A stretch of 64,000 nucleotides of DNA from positions 62,001 through 126,000 of the IMG/VR virus record IMGVR_UViG_3300035698_007508; one strand, given 5' to 3'. The translations under genes and the position numbers were made by a program. Shown here in pieces: positions 1 through 8,595 of this stretch; the stretch's first letter is position 1, and the number at the start of each line of letters is the position of its first letter. This DNA comes from a virus. The notes beneath the pieces were generated by a model. That model saw only the letters and a program-made list of their open reading frames with translations. It had not been told where the DNA came from and did no database searches.

Positions 1-1
1 A

Positions 2-205
2 CCGTTGATGCCCGTAGCGCAGGCCGAGAGTGCGACTACTCCGCCGGGCTGGGTGAACTGGATTGATCATTGGGCAGAAGTGGGCGATGGTACACACGCG
101 TTACTCTGGAACTGTGTACAGACTTTCGAGGACAAGTATTGGCGCATGGTGGAAGATGCACAAACCGCGGATTTTTGGCTGCCCGCAGCATTTACCTCCG
201 AGTAG
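2..205 (+). CDS. gpG-like tail assembly protein, C-terminal part (5' truncated)
   Basis: The frame is open from the window edge to the TAG at 203-205, so only the last 67 or so residues are visible. They are Trp-rich (PGWVNWIDHW, DKYWRMV) and I do not recognise the family by sequence. Its place does say something: it lies directly ahead of a tape-measure candidate and overlaps a second frame in the -1 register, with a T-run and a perfect 10-bp stem at the overlap (see 172-221). This is the arrangement of the lambda gpG/gpGT tail assembly chaperones, where the short product comes from normal termination. The protein would act in the cytoplasm, coating the tape measure before tube polymerisation. 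The chaperone role is inferred from context only. Confidence 0.55.
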   Translation, partial: PLMPVAQAESATTPPGWVNWIDHWAEVGDGTHALLWNCVQTFEDKYWRMVEDAQTADFWLPAAFTSE

Positions 206-221
206 CCGAGCTGCTGCGGGC
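172..221 (+). promoter_or_regulatory. Candidate -1 programmed ribosomal frameshift site (slippery T-run plus stem-loop)
   Basis: In the upstream frame the codons are GAT TTT TGG (170-178). Slipping back one base re-pairs TTT with TTT and places TTG in the A site, entering the frame that stays open to 600. Three bases after TGG begins a perfect 10-bp stem: 181-190 (gcccgcagca) pairs with 212-221 (tgctgcgggc), loop 21 nt. The upstream stop codon (203-205) lies inside the loop. T-run, short spacer and strong stem are the classical ingredients of a -1 frameshift. Confidence 0.6.
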
Positions 222-600
222 TGCGCATCCGCCAATTGAAATGAATTTGCACCGGCATTCCGGTGTCGCCCTAAGGCTAAGGGCCGATGTACTGGACTCA
301 ACCACTAGGTTGGGTGCACGTTTGCAGTATATGCAGGCGTGGGCATCAGTACATGCCCACCCGAAGGCTGACATCGAAAGCGCAGGTGACACGCTGCGCT
401 CAATGTACTATGATGCATTGAATGAGTTACCGTATTTGACCGGCGGTAAGTCGGGCGACGAGGTACAACAGGACGAGCGGATGGCAGCCGTACAGCGATA
501 TCAAGAGCACCGTGACAGAATAATTCAGCCTGGGAGCAAACCAGCGCCGAAGCTTGAGCGCCCAAAATCGGCCAAGAAACATAGGCAGATACCGGTATGA
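172..600 (+). CDS. gpT-like extension made by -1 frameshift from the preceding ORF
   Basis: This frame is open from base 70 to the TGA at 598-600, but before about 172 it looks like a shadow of the preceding gene and has no convincing start; a TTG at 139 behind a gagga sequence is the best independent alternative. I read it as the C-terminal extension of a frameshift fusion. The roughly 142 residues are helical and basic towards the end (SAKKHRQIPV), with RSIYLRVAELLRAAHPP near the junction. The last codons overlap the ATG of the tape-measure candidate (ATGA at 597-600). In lambda-like systems the GT fusion binds both the tape measure and the tail tube protein. The role is inferred from gene order and the overlap structure, not from sequence similarity. 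Confidence 0.5.
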   Translation, partial: FLAARSIYLRVAELLRAAHPPIEMNLHRHSGVALRLRADVLDSTTRLGARLQYMQAWASVHAHPKADIESAGDTLRSMYYDALNELPYLTGGKSGDEVQQDERMAAVQRYQEHRDRIIQPGSKPAPKLERPKSAKKHRQIPV

Positions 601-3600
601 TACCAACAATCTATGGCATGATGGATATGAGCCAGTACACTGACTTAGTGAGCGGCCAGCAAACGCCGTACGCTGGTCCCGCACAAGCCGCGGGAGCGTT
701 ACCGTCTCCACAGGCATTCAGGGCCATGCAGCAGCCTCCCCAGCCGTTCAACAACCAATGGGGTAATATGTTGTACCAGGCGAGCGCCCCGCTTATCGCA
801 CACGCACTGGGATACGATAACGCCGTGTTTGCGCCGCAGATGGGCGGCGGTATCAGTGGTTTTAACGCGGAGTATAGCGCTGGCTTCACAACACCGTACA
901 GGCGGGTCGGCCAGCAGCGTGCAGCGCAGCAGACGGCTATGCAGTTCGGCAATGACTTCGCGGCGGTCGCGAATCGGTTAGGCTTCCGGCCTAAGGATAT
1001 GTCGGCGGGTGAGTTCCAGGAAGCGATCTCTAACTTCGCGGGCGGGACATGGGGACAGGTAGCTGCGGAGTTCGCGGTTCAGTCGCCGATGGTGCAGAGC
1101 CTAATGGGTGGTAATCCCATCGAAGCCTATAACCTAATGGCCCGAGCGGGAGCCGGCGCCATCTCACCCGCGGGCTCTGTACTCGATATCGTGAGCCCTA
1201 CAGGCGAACTCAATGCCGCGTTACCGTTGCAAATGGAAGAACACCGCTGGGAATTGTACAGCAAGCTGTCCGACGCTGTGTACGGCTACGACCAGGCGTA
1301 CGAGGATCCTAAGACTGGCGAGATCAAAACAAGGCGTGCCAAGGGGACGACGCCTAACATGGGGTTCACCAAGGGCTTTCGTACTGAAGACGTGATAGGC
1401 GGCTTGCACGAATACATGACCAAGCGTGATTTCGGGTACATGACCGAAGACGGGCCCAGGATGTACCGCAGTATCAAGCAAGATCCGGACGCGACCCCGG
1501 AGGAGAATAGTGCGCGGTTGGTTGACCAACAGGCCGAGATGACCTCGGAACACCTTGACATGCTAGGCGCGGCCCGAGACGCGTTCGGATCCGAGAGCGT
1601 GGCCCAGCTGACGGCCAACCTTGAAAAGTTCACGCGGGGCGGGGTTAACCGGATTGATCCAAAGCGGCTGAAAGAGACGATCGACAATATGACCGCTACG
1701 GCTATGGCGCTGGGTATCGAGGGTACCACGTTCCTGGAGACCGCACTTGAGGTACAGACTATGTTGAGCGGAAGCGTAGGTCTAGCATTAGGCGGCAGCG
1801 CCGGGGCGATGCGCACAGCGTCCGGGCGGACGATCGGTGGTTGGGGCGCCACAAGCGTAACACAGGGTTTTATGAACCAGGTTGGCGCTATGGCATCGCT
1901 GCGTGGTGACATGACACGCAACGGACTGCTGGATGCTGCGGCTGACCAACAGGCGTTATTTAATCTCGGTATGTCTTCGGTGCAGGGTAAGGATATCCAA
2001 TTGATCGAGTGGATGCGTGAGAATGGTATGGTGGACGAGAGCGCGTACGCCGCACATCGTGAAGCCATTCAGTTCGCCGACAAGTCCGCGCAAGATGCGG
2101 CGGCGGGAGCGATTTTCAGAGCCAGCCCGTTCGGATCATTGCAGGACGCCCGCGCAGCTATGCGCGATCCGGGCTTCGCGATCGCGATCGGCCAGGATAT
2201 GGAAAAGTCCGGCGCCGGTAGTTGGAACATTAAACAGGCATTGGATACCGCACAGCAGCGCGAAATGCCCGAACGTACCCGTCAAATGACGGTACAGCGC
2301 GAACGTAATCAGGTAGAGCAGTTGCTCCGACTTACCGGTATACGCATGCCGCGTGATGGCGCGGCGGTTGAAGCACGTGTTGAAGCCATGGCTGAAGCCA
2401 TACTGGACGCTGGTGGTACTGAGGCCGATGCTAATTTGCTCAAGGAACAGTTCAAGAGCCAGGGTATGTCCGGTGTACGGGCGTTGATGGCTGGTGAGGA
2501 GTATGCAGAATATCGCGGTGCGGCCGAGCAGGCTGGGCAGCACGCGTATGACATGGCAACGTTAGACTACTTGAACGAGCGCGTAGGGGATCGGTCCCGT
2601 GGTTCCCAGGCCAGCGAGATCCTGGCGCAGTTGCCGCAGCTGCGCAAGTTACTCGGCACGAACATAACAACGGACCAGAGGCGGGCCGCCGCGGACGTTA
2701 CGAGCAAGCTTAAAACCGGCGATATTGCGGGCGCGCAGGCCGCGCTGGACATAATGAAGGCTGGACCCGGACTTACTGATACGCAGTCGCGATCGGTAGC
2801 TGATGCAAACCAGCGAGGCCGTGAGCGTTATGCGCAAATGGCTAACGCCGTAGACGATACTGGAGCAGTATATAATTTACAGACAGTGCGTGACGAGATC
2901 GAAGACCGGAACCTGTACGCAGCACAGGCCATGGAAGAGTACATGGCGGTTGCTAAGTTCGATAGTGTGGATCAGGAGACCAAAGCTAAGATTGCGGCAC
3001 AGATTGACTCCAAAGATTATGAGCAGGCACGGCACACAATCAACGCTCAGCGCGAAAACTTGACCGAGGGCGAAATACAACAGCTCAACGAGTCCATCAT
3101 GGGTATTGTGACGCCAGAGGCCACTATTGAGCAGATTTCAGCTGCGACGGGGTGGACTGAGACCCGGCCAGAATTCGGTATAAGCGAGGAAGAGGTCAGG
3201 CGACTCGGTGGTCAGAATTTATTGGCCAAGACGCAGGCTGGCGCCAAGGCCGGTGTTCCTGGTAGATATGACACGTCGGAGACACAACGTAAGGCCGACC
3301 AGCTATTAGCCGGTGTGGCGAAGCAGGCGGACAAGCTGGCGCCGTTACTAAGTGATAGGCGGGACGCGACCGACAAGTATCGCCGCAACCTGGGTCAGAG
3401 GATCGTCGATTGGGGCGCGGGTCGCAACGATACTACGGTACTGGACATAATGTATATGCGCGCTCCCGATGAATTGACAGACGAGCAGCGAGCCGTTATG
3501 TCGGACGCGGATTTGGCTAAACATCAGAAATTGGTCGATGAGTACCAAGAGGCTGACGACAAGTTCGGTGATTTGGATCTCGATACGCTATCAGGTATGA

Positions 3601-4040
3601 CTGATACGCAAATTAAAGAGCAGTACGGGGACGACGCCGACAAGATAAAGGCGTTGAAGTTCGCTACCGAACACGGCCCGATAGCCAAAATGATCAAACT
3701 GCAGAAGGCTGCTAAGACTGATTCGATCGCAGACAAGCCAGCTATTGACGTCGAGAGCACGGCGATAACTGCGTCAGAGCGTAGCTTAGGCGCCGCCACG
3801 CAGGGTGAAGATCCGTTCCTTGCATCCGTGGGCGGCGCGATTGGCGCAGTACGTGGTTTCCTCGGTACCGGCGAAGAGCCGTACGTTAAGCGCGCCGACA
3901 GGGCTGACGACGAGAAGGATGTCAAGCGTCCCAAGCAGCCAGAGAAGATGGAGATGTCCGGGACGGTCACTATGATCAATAAGGCTGGCACACCTATCGG
4001 CACAATGGACGTCGGTGGTGCGGCGGCGAGTAGGGGATAA
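597..4040 (+). CDS. Tape-measure-like large structural protein (1147 aa)
   Basis: A 1147-residue Ala/Gly/Gln-rich, mostly helical protein beginning at an ATG that overlaps the previous stop (ATGA). The N-terminal 100 residues are Pro/Gln/Gly-rich (MQQPPQPFNNQW), followed by long helical stretches such as AAGAIFRASPFGSLQDARAA. I see no catalytic motif and no clear membrane segments. Tape-measure proteins set tail length and are typically the longest gene, placed right after the G/GT chaperones and before the hub; this gene fits all three. An internal virion protein is the alternative. No lysozyme or peptidase insert of the kind some tape measures carry was noticed. Confidence 0.55.
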   Translation: MIPTIYGMMDMSQYTDLVSGQQTPYAGPAQAAGALPSPQAFRAMQQPPQPFNNQWGNMLYQASAPLIAHALGYDNAVFAPQMGGGISGFNAEYSAGFTTPYRRVGQQRAAQQTAMQFGNDFAAVANRLGFRPKDMSAGEFQEAISNFAGGTWGQVAAEFAVQSPMVQSLMGGNPIEAYNLMARAGAGAISPAGSVLDIVSPTGELNAALPLQMEEHRWELYSKLSDAVYGYDQAYEDPKTGEIKTRRAKGTTPNMGFTKGFRTEDVIGGLHEYMTKRDFGYMTEDGPRMYRSIKQDPDATPEENSARLVDQQAEMTSEHLDMLGAARDAFGSESVAQLTANLEKFTRGGVNRIDPKRLKETIDNMTATAMALGIEGTTFLETALEVQTMLSGSVGLALGGSAGAMRTASGRTIGGWGATSVTQGFMNQVGAMASLRGDMTRNGLLDAAADQQALFNLGMSSVQGKDIQLIEWMRENGMVDESAYAAHREAIQFADKSAQDAAAGAIFRASPFGSLQDARAAMRDPGFAIAIGQDMEKSGAGSWNIKQALDTAQQREMPERTRQMTVQRERNQVEQLLRLTGIRMPRDGAAVEARVEAMAEAILDAGGTEADANLLKEQFKSQGMSGVRALMAGEEYAEYRGAAEQAGQHAYDMATLDYLNERVGDRSRGSQASEILAQLPQLRKLLGTNITTDQRRAAADVTSKLKTGDIAGAQAALDIMKAGPGLTDTQSRSVADANQRGRERYAQMANAVDDTGAVYNLQTVRDEIEDRNLYAAQAMEEYMAVAKFDSVDQETKAKIAAQIDSKDYEQARHTINAQRENLTEGEIQQLNESIMGIVTPEATIEQISAATGWTETRPEFGISEEEVRRLGGQNLLAKTQAGAKAGVPGRYDTSETQRKADQLLAGVAKQADKLAPLLSDRRDATDKYRRNLGQRIVDWGAGRNDTTVLDIMYMRAPDELTDEQRAVMSDADLAKHQKLVDEYQEADDKFGDLDLDTLSGMTDTQIKEQYGDDADKIKALKFATEHGPIAKMIKLQKAAKTDSIADKPAIDVESTAITASERSLGAATQGEDPFLASVGGAIGAVRGFLGTGEEPYVKRADRADDEKDVKRPKQPEKMEMSGTVTMINKAGTPIGTMDVGGAAASRG

Positions 4041-4042
4041 GC

Positions 4043-4582
4043 ATGTCTGAAATATTTGGAAATGAATCTGGATCCCGAGGTTGTTTTAGGGTGTTCCTAT
4101 TGAAGGCTGACGCATCGCGTGGCGCTATATTAGAGATGCCGAGCGGTGAGTACCCCAAGCGAAATAACTACGCTGATCCGTTTCTTGTCGTAGGTTTCTC
4201 AGCTGCGCAAGCCGAGGCTGTCAGCTTTACCAAGGTGTTCGGTGGACGAGTTTATACTTACGCATTCGGACACGATCCGAATGCTAGTTGGTTAAATGTT
4301 GATATACTTGGTTTCCTGACCGGAAAAGGTATCGTAGCGCAGAAAGGTACGTCCGGGGGTACTGACACTTCTGGCGACGTGATGCAATCATTGATGTACA
4401 ACGCGTACGCTAATGATCGTGTATCTGTGTCGCTTCAGTACGCGAAACTAGGATTAGGGTCGGGGGCTAACGCGACCCCCATGCGCGGCTTTGTGGTCGG
4501 TATCTCGACGCAGACCGCGGACCCCATGCACAGTTTACAGCGTTTCACCGTGCGACTCGCACTTGTGGAGGCTCAAGGATGA
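4043..4582 (+). CDS. Tail/baseplate structural protein, unidentified
   Basis: A 179-residue protein starting at ATG 4043, two bases after the previous stop. The sequence is beta-rich with conserved-looking aromatic turns (KVFGGRVYTYAFGHDPNAS). No catalytic motif is visible. It sits between the tape-measure candidate and two further structural proteins and overlaps the next gene by 4 nt (ATGA at 4579-4582), so it is translated with them. By position it could be a tail-tube-interacting or baseplate protein. I do not recognise the family. Confidence 0.5.
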   Translation: MSEIFGNESGSRGCFRVFLLKADASRGAILEMPSGEYPKRNNYADPFLVVGFSAAQAEAVSFTKVFGGRVYTYAFGHDPNASWLNVDILGFLTGKGIVAQKGTSGGTDTSGDVMQSLMYNAYANDRVSVSLQYAKLGLGSGANATPMRGFVVGISTQTADPMHSLQRFTVRLALVEAQG

Positions 4583-5442
4583 TCAATCACGCACGCACAC
4601 TGTTACTCAATCAGAACGACCTGGCAGGTGGATTGCAATCGGGTACACCCGGCGCCGAGCTGGTGGACCCTGACTTCCAGCCGCAGACTCTCCCACAGAT
4701 CCTGGTGGACGTCCGTACCGCTATGCTGCCGGTGGGTTACACAGCTTACCAGCGCAACATGACGTTGGCCTATGTCATGCGGTTACTGCACGCCCCGGAA
4801 CTGGAGCCGTTCACATTGGCGCCCGATACCCGTATAACGTACGACCTGGACGGCGATACAGCGTCACGGTTACGCGATAGTGCGATTACCCTACACACAT
4901 GGCAAGCTCAGGCGTGTGATGTGGAGCTGCGTTACGCGATCTCCGCAACCGAGCGATGGACGAGCCTTGGTACGATCATGACCTGGACTATCGCCCATAC
5001 AGATGACAGTCCTGATCGTGTGACTGTCCAGTGTAATGATGCAGAACCGATATCGGTACCCGCGATGTTCAGCAATAACTATACCGCTACCATTGAACTG
5101 ATACCCGGCTACTTGACGTGTAAGCTGTACTCACCGACCAACCAACTGTCGGGTACGTTCAAGTTCGATCTCGTATTCTATGCCCCAGTGGCAGTCGATA
5201 TGCCGGCGTTACTGGAGAAGTATCAGCATCTGGACTTGCGTCAAACTTCGGCACGCATCATCTTCGATACGTACACCCCGTACGAACAGCAGCTTATCGA
5301 GCTACAGCGCATCTGGCAGTATTCGCCGGAAATGACGCTACGGGTAGGTGCTTACACATTGGGGCTCGTATACCAACTCGAACGGCTGAGACTCGGACTC
5401 GGGCTGCCGGTCACACGTTCAACACTACAGCGGGTGTCGTAA
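4579..5442 (+). CDS. Tail/baseplate protein, unidentified (287 aa)
   Basis: Starts at ATG 4579 overlapping the previous stop and ends at TAA 5440-5442, which overlaps the next ATG. The 287 residues have an N-terminal helical part (AMLPVGYTAYQRNMTLAYVM), a central beta-rich region and a C-terminal helix containing YTLGLVYQLERLRLGLGL. Nothing catalytic is visible. The gene lies directly before the hub candidate in a translationally coupled string, so it probably belongs to the central baseplate. The exact role is unknown. Confidence 0.5.
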   Translation: MINHARTLLLNQNDLAGGLQSGTPGAELVDPDFQPQTLPQILVDVRTAMLPVGYTAYQRNMTLAYVMRLLHAPELEPFTLAPDTRITYDLDGDTASRLRDSAITLHTWQAQACDVELRYAISATERWTSLGTIMTWTIAHTDDSPDRVTVQCNDAEPISVPAMFSNNYTATIELIPGYLTCKLYSPTNQLSGTFKFDLVFYAPVAVDMPALLEKYQHLDLRQTSARIIFDTYTPYEQQLIELQRIWQYSPEMTLRVGAYTLGLVYQLERLRLGLGLPVTRSTLQRVS

Positions 5443-7010
5443 TGTCGATGGAGCAATATGCATACGCGGTCGTAAAAGGCTACGTGAAAGTTGGTGGTAA
5501 TATCCATCCGGTGTCGTCTTTTCAACTATCGCTGACACATAATGGGATACCATCACTACGTCTGACCATTGATCCGGTACACACCGGGGTGGGTAACGTG
5601 GTGTCAAGCCTGGACGGCGACGCTGCACCAGCTGTGATCTCGCAGTTCATCAGTAAGTTCGATGCACTCAACGCGCTGACCACGAAGAAGACCGGGCGCG
5701 AAGCCACCTTTACGTTTAGCATGACGAGCAAGGACGACAACCAGGAACTGAAGTTGGAAGACTGGCTACTTGTGGCTGTAGGATACGCCGGTATCAGCGC
5801 GTCGGGTGCGTTACAAATGAACCTGGATATCCAGCACCCGGTGCGTAAGTTGGCCGAGGGTAACATTCATCTGATAGGTAGCCATGTTGACCAGAAGTGG
5901 GGGACGGACGTCTTGGCTAACGCTCCTAATGTACTGGCCGGTATCGTAATTGCGTTGCGTGAGTATGCGAGTATGGAACCGACGAATCCAGCACCGCTGT
6001 TTTTCGATGAGCTGCGAGATCGTACACTGGGCCTTATCGACGCGTTGGAGACACATTTGAAATGGGAGGACGGCCCGGGCTGGCCAAACATGCCGTTTGA
6101 TATACTGCAGGCCTCTATACCGCACACGCTACAGGCTTACGTGGCGAACATCCAGGGCCGCGTACCGTGGGGCTGGATGATGCAGGACGTACTGTCCGAC
6201 TGGTACGCGTCGACACGGTGTACGTATTGGAAGGATAGTTTGACATTAACACCGTATACGCCGTGGGAGAAACCGCAAATCACCATAACGGATGCGGATG
6301 TAAGTGACTTCTCGATACCAGCGGTAGACCCACGTCCGATCGCCGGCGTTATCAACCTGTACGACGGTACACTGCTGACAGGCTATACCGCGCTGGCGTG
6401 GCGTGACGCCATATCCAAGATCTTCAGCGATGGGCAGTCCTACATCGAACCGGACCTGCCCGGCACCGTTGACCATCTACGGCTACCGGAGTGGGTACAC
6501 GGACTTGTCGGCATAAATCATAGCGTCGGGGCTGGTACTTCAGCGTTCAGCGGACAAAATGGGATGAATATGCCACTGAACTCGCCTGACGCGCTCGGTG
6601 GACACGGTCCTGCTGATCCTGTCAGTATCGAGTTCTTGACCGAAATCCGGACTGCGCTTGAGTATTTCTGTAAGCAGACGTTCTGCCTTGGCTTTAAGCA
6701 GATGACTCAAGTATCTTTGCGGTGTCGATTGATGTTGAACGCGGCGGGCGGCGTGGATGGCCATATCGCACCCGGGTACGTGTGTGAGTTTAAGTCAGAT
6801 CCCAAGGCCGCAACAGAGGCAGGCTTGAAGTCCGGTGGTGGCGGTGGTACACTATTGAAGTTCTTTGTGACTAATGTGTCGCACGAGGTTGACTGTGTTA
6901 ACCATACCGCCGTGACAAATGTGAGTGGACGTTATTTGCATCGGGATGCCGGGCCAGACCTGGTGGCGATCAAGGGCGGGATAGCGCCGAATTACCTGTA
7001 TTCAGCATAG
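5442..7010 (+). CDS. Baseplate hub-like protein (late control D / gp27 type, tentative)
   Basis: A 522-residue protein. The C-terminal segment (about residues 430-520) reads like the end of phage hub proteins: a turn with IAPGYVCEFKSD, a glycine run (GGGGG), then FFVTNVSHEVDC and a final VSGRYLHR strand, resembling the 'YVTSVSH...L..R' end of gpD/gp44-type hubs. The middle part is Trp-rich (RVPWGWMMQDVLSDWYAS). Hubs form the trimeric plug at the tail tip connecting tube and spike. Gene order (tape measure, two structural proteins, this gene, gp25-like, J-like) agrees with a hub. Similarity was judged by eye. Confidence 0.45.
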   Translation: MSMEQYAYAVVKGYVKVGGNIHPVSSFQLSLTHNGIPSLRLTIDPVHTGVGNVVSSLDGDAAPAVISQFISKFDALNALTTKKTGREATFTFSMTSKDDNQELKLEDWLLVAVGYAGISASGALQMNLDIQHPVRKLAEGNIHLIGSHVDQKWGTDVLANAPNVLAGIVIALREYASMEPTNPAPLFFDELRDRTLGLIDALETHLKWEDGPGWPNMPFDILQASIPHTLQAYVANIQGRVPWGWMMQDVLSDWYASTRCTYWKDSLTLTPYTPWEKPQITITDADVSDFSIPAVDPRPIAGVINLYDGTLLTGYTALAWRDAISKIFSDGQSYIEPDLPGTVDHLRLPEWVHGLVGINHSVGAGTSAFSGQNGMNMPLNSPDALGGHGPADPVSIEFLTEIRTALEYFCKQTFCLGFKQMTQVSLRCRLMLNAAGGVDGHIAPGYVCEFKSDPKAATEAGLKSGGGGGTLLKFFVTNVSHEVDCVNHTAVTNVSGRYLHRDAGPDLVAIKGGIAPNYLYSA

Positions 7011-7015
7011 GAGCA

Positions 7016-7720
7016 ATGATGAACTACCCAGAGTATGACAGCTGGCAGGCGGACCCCACCCCCGAGAACCTCGGTGCGGTCATGCGCGCAGTTGATCCCG
7101 TGCTCGTCAGCGAGGTCCAGCGTTATGCTGGGCCCAAAGACATTTTACACGTCAAGGCTAAAGGCCTGGCGATCAAGGCCATCCGGTCTTACGACGCGAC
7201 CAAGGGCGCCAACCTCCGGTCATGGGTCACGACCCAGTTGCAGCCATTGTCCCGCTACGGCCAGCAGCTGCAGCCTGTGCGCGTGCCGGAAGCAGTACGG
7301 CGTCAGGCTGCGGAAGCGCACACCCAGTCAGAGCGCTTGCACGACGACCTGGGCCGTATGCCTACCGATACGGAGCTGGCGGACCACATGGGCCTGTCGG
7401 TCGCCAAGATCCAGAAGCTACGCAGCCGGGTGCGCGCAACCATGTCTGAATCGCAGATGACCGCGCCGAAGGGCGGCGTACCGGGCGCCATGCCGGCAAC
7501 TCAGTTCCCATCCGGAGCCGACTATGCGTTCGAGGCTGTGTACCAGGACTTGGGGCCGCGTGAGAAGGTCATTGTCGACTGGAAGACAGGCTCCCACGGT
7601 AAAGAGCAGTTGAGCAACCAAGAGATCGCACAGCGGCTGGGCGTTTCACCCGCCCTGATTACGCAGATCACCGGCCGACTGGTGGCGCAAATTCAGGAGG
7701 TAGCGAGCCATGGCGTTTAG
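7016..7720 (+). CDS. Sigma-70-like RNA polymerase sigma factor
   Basis: A 234-residue protein with the layout of a small sigma-70 factor. Residues 48-80 resemble region 2 (GLAIKAIRSYDATKGANLRS, compare GLLKAVDRFDPERG in bacterial sigmas). Residues 113-140 resemble the region 3 helix-turn-helix (GRMPTDTELADHMGLSVAKI). Residues 176-228 resemble region 4 (LGPREKVIVDWKTG followed by SNQEIAQRLGVSPALI). It would direct host RNA polymerase to phage promoters, most likely late ones. Two ATGs lie at 7016 and 7019 behind aggagca; either could be used. It sits, oddly, between the hub and wedge genes and overlaps the next gene by 11 nt. Region 2.3-2.4 aromatic residues for promoter melting are not obvious, so it might also be a sigma-like accessory factor. 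Confidence 0.7.
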   Translation: MMNYPEYDSWQADPTPENLGAVMRAVDPVLVSEVQRYAGPKDILHVKAKGLAIKAIRSYDATKGANLRSWVTTQLQPLSRYGQQLQPVRVPEAVRRQAAEAHTQSERLHDDLGRMPTDTELADHMGLSVAKIQKLRSRVRATMSESQMTAPKGGVPGAMPATQFPSGADYAFEAVYQDLGPREKVIVDWKTGSHGKEQLSNQEIAQRLGVSPALITQITGRLVAQIQEVASHGV

Positions 7721-8102
7721 CGAAGCTGTTGGATTTGTAAAGGGCTACTTGGAGAAACACGAGGAGCAGTTGCGTACTGGTACGCGTCTGGAGTGGGCGA
7801 TGAACGCTGACGTCGCGGACATCGATACCCAGTTCTCCAGTACGGCGGAGAACGGGGAGTGGGCCGGGATGTATGCGCAATCCCGGCCAGACGTGAACAA
7901 GCTTATCGGTGTGCGTACCAAGATTGCATGGTTGGCCGGAGCACGCCGTGATATGCGTACCCAGTTCGCGTGCGGCAGGCTCTGTCGGTTACGCACACAG
8001 CAGGACCACGATCGCATAGCCCTGTCCCAGTACACCTGGGCCGCTAAAGGGCTGCAACGCTTATTGGGTATTGTCAACATCGAGCGGAGCCAGAAAATAT
8101 GA
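7710..8102 (+). CDS. Unidentified small protein in the baseplate operon (130 aa)
   Basis: Starts at ATG 7710 with an aggaggt Shine-Dalgarno sequence inside the sigma-like gene's 3' end, and its stop overlaps the next ATG (8099). The 130 residues are helical, with an N-terminal amphipathic segment (EAVGFVKGYLEKHEEQLRTG) and an Arg-rich second half. I see no known motif. Tight coupling to the gp25-like gene suggests a small baseplate or assembly component. Confidence 0.5.
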   Translation: MAFSEAVGFVKGYLEKHEEQLRTGTRLEWAMNADVADIDTQFSSTAENGEWAGMYAQSRPDVNKLIGVRTKIAWLAGARRDMRTQFACGRLCRLRTQQDHDRIALSQYTWAAKGLQRLLGIVNIERSQKI

Positions 8103-8593
8103 TGAGGGCTTACACAGCAGATTACGCAGATCGTCAGATCGACCTGGAGTTTATGCAGTCGATCTTACGGCCCACCGGTACCACGGCGCTGGACCTGTCG
8201 TTTACGGCCCAGGACGCTCGGGCTGTCACCGGTATGCAGAAATTGGCGCAACGGTACACCATCTTACTGCTCACGCAGCTTACGGACGTGCAATTCGCCA
8301 CGGATCAGGGAACTACGTTTTGGCAGGATATGCTACGTGGTGCGGCTCAGAACAGCGGGCAGGTTGCGATGGCGTTCAACTTCGCCAGTATTGACGCCGT
8401 GACGCAGATGCAGGTTGAGGATGGCGACGACACGTTCGGGCCCATCCCGGACGATGAACGGATTCAGACAGCAACGCTATTAGATTTCGATGTTAATGTG
8501 GTTACCGCGACGTTGTACCTACGCGTATTGTTGCGTAGCCGCACGGGTGACGCGTACACATACGTACTGCCTACCACGGTAGCGAGGAGATAA
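8099..8593 (+). CDS. gp25-like baseplate wedge protein (tentative)
   Basis: A 164-residue protein starting at ATG 8099, immediately before the J-like gene. Size, beta-rich C-terminus (LDFDVNVVTATLYLRVLLRS) and position match the gp25/gpW lysozyme-like wedge proteins that prime sheath assembly in contractile tails. The sequence similarity seen by eye is weak, and the usual conserved EPR motif of gp25 is not evident, so the assignment rests mainly on gene order. An alternative is another small wedge protein. Confidence 0.4.
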   Translation: MMRAYTADYADRQIDLEFMQSILRPTGTTALDLSFTAQDARAVTGMQKLAQRYTILLLTQLTDVQFATDQGTTFWQDMLRGAAQNSGQVAMAFNFASIDAVTQMQVEDGDDTFGPIPDDERIQTATLLDFDVNVVTATLYLRVLLRSRTGDAYTYVLPTTVARR

Positions 8594-8595
8594 TT

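Noticed and set aside
1286-2068. A 260-residue minus-strand frame
   Set aside because: Antisense to the tape-measure candidate; Ser/Pro/Ile-rich shadow with no ribosome binding site.
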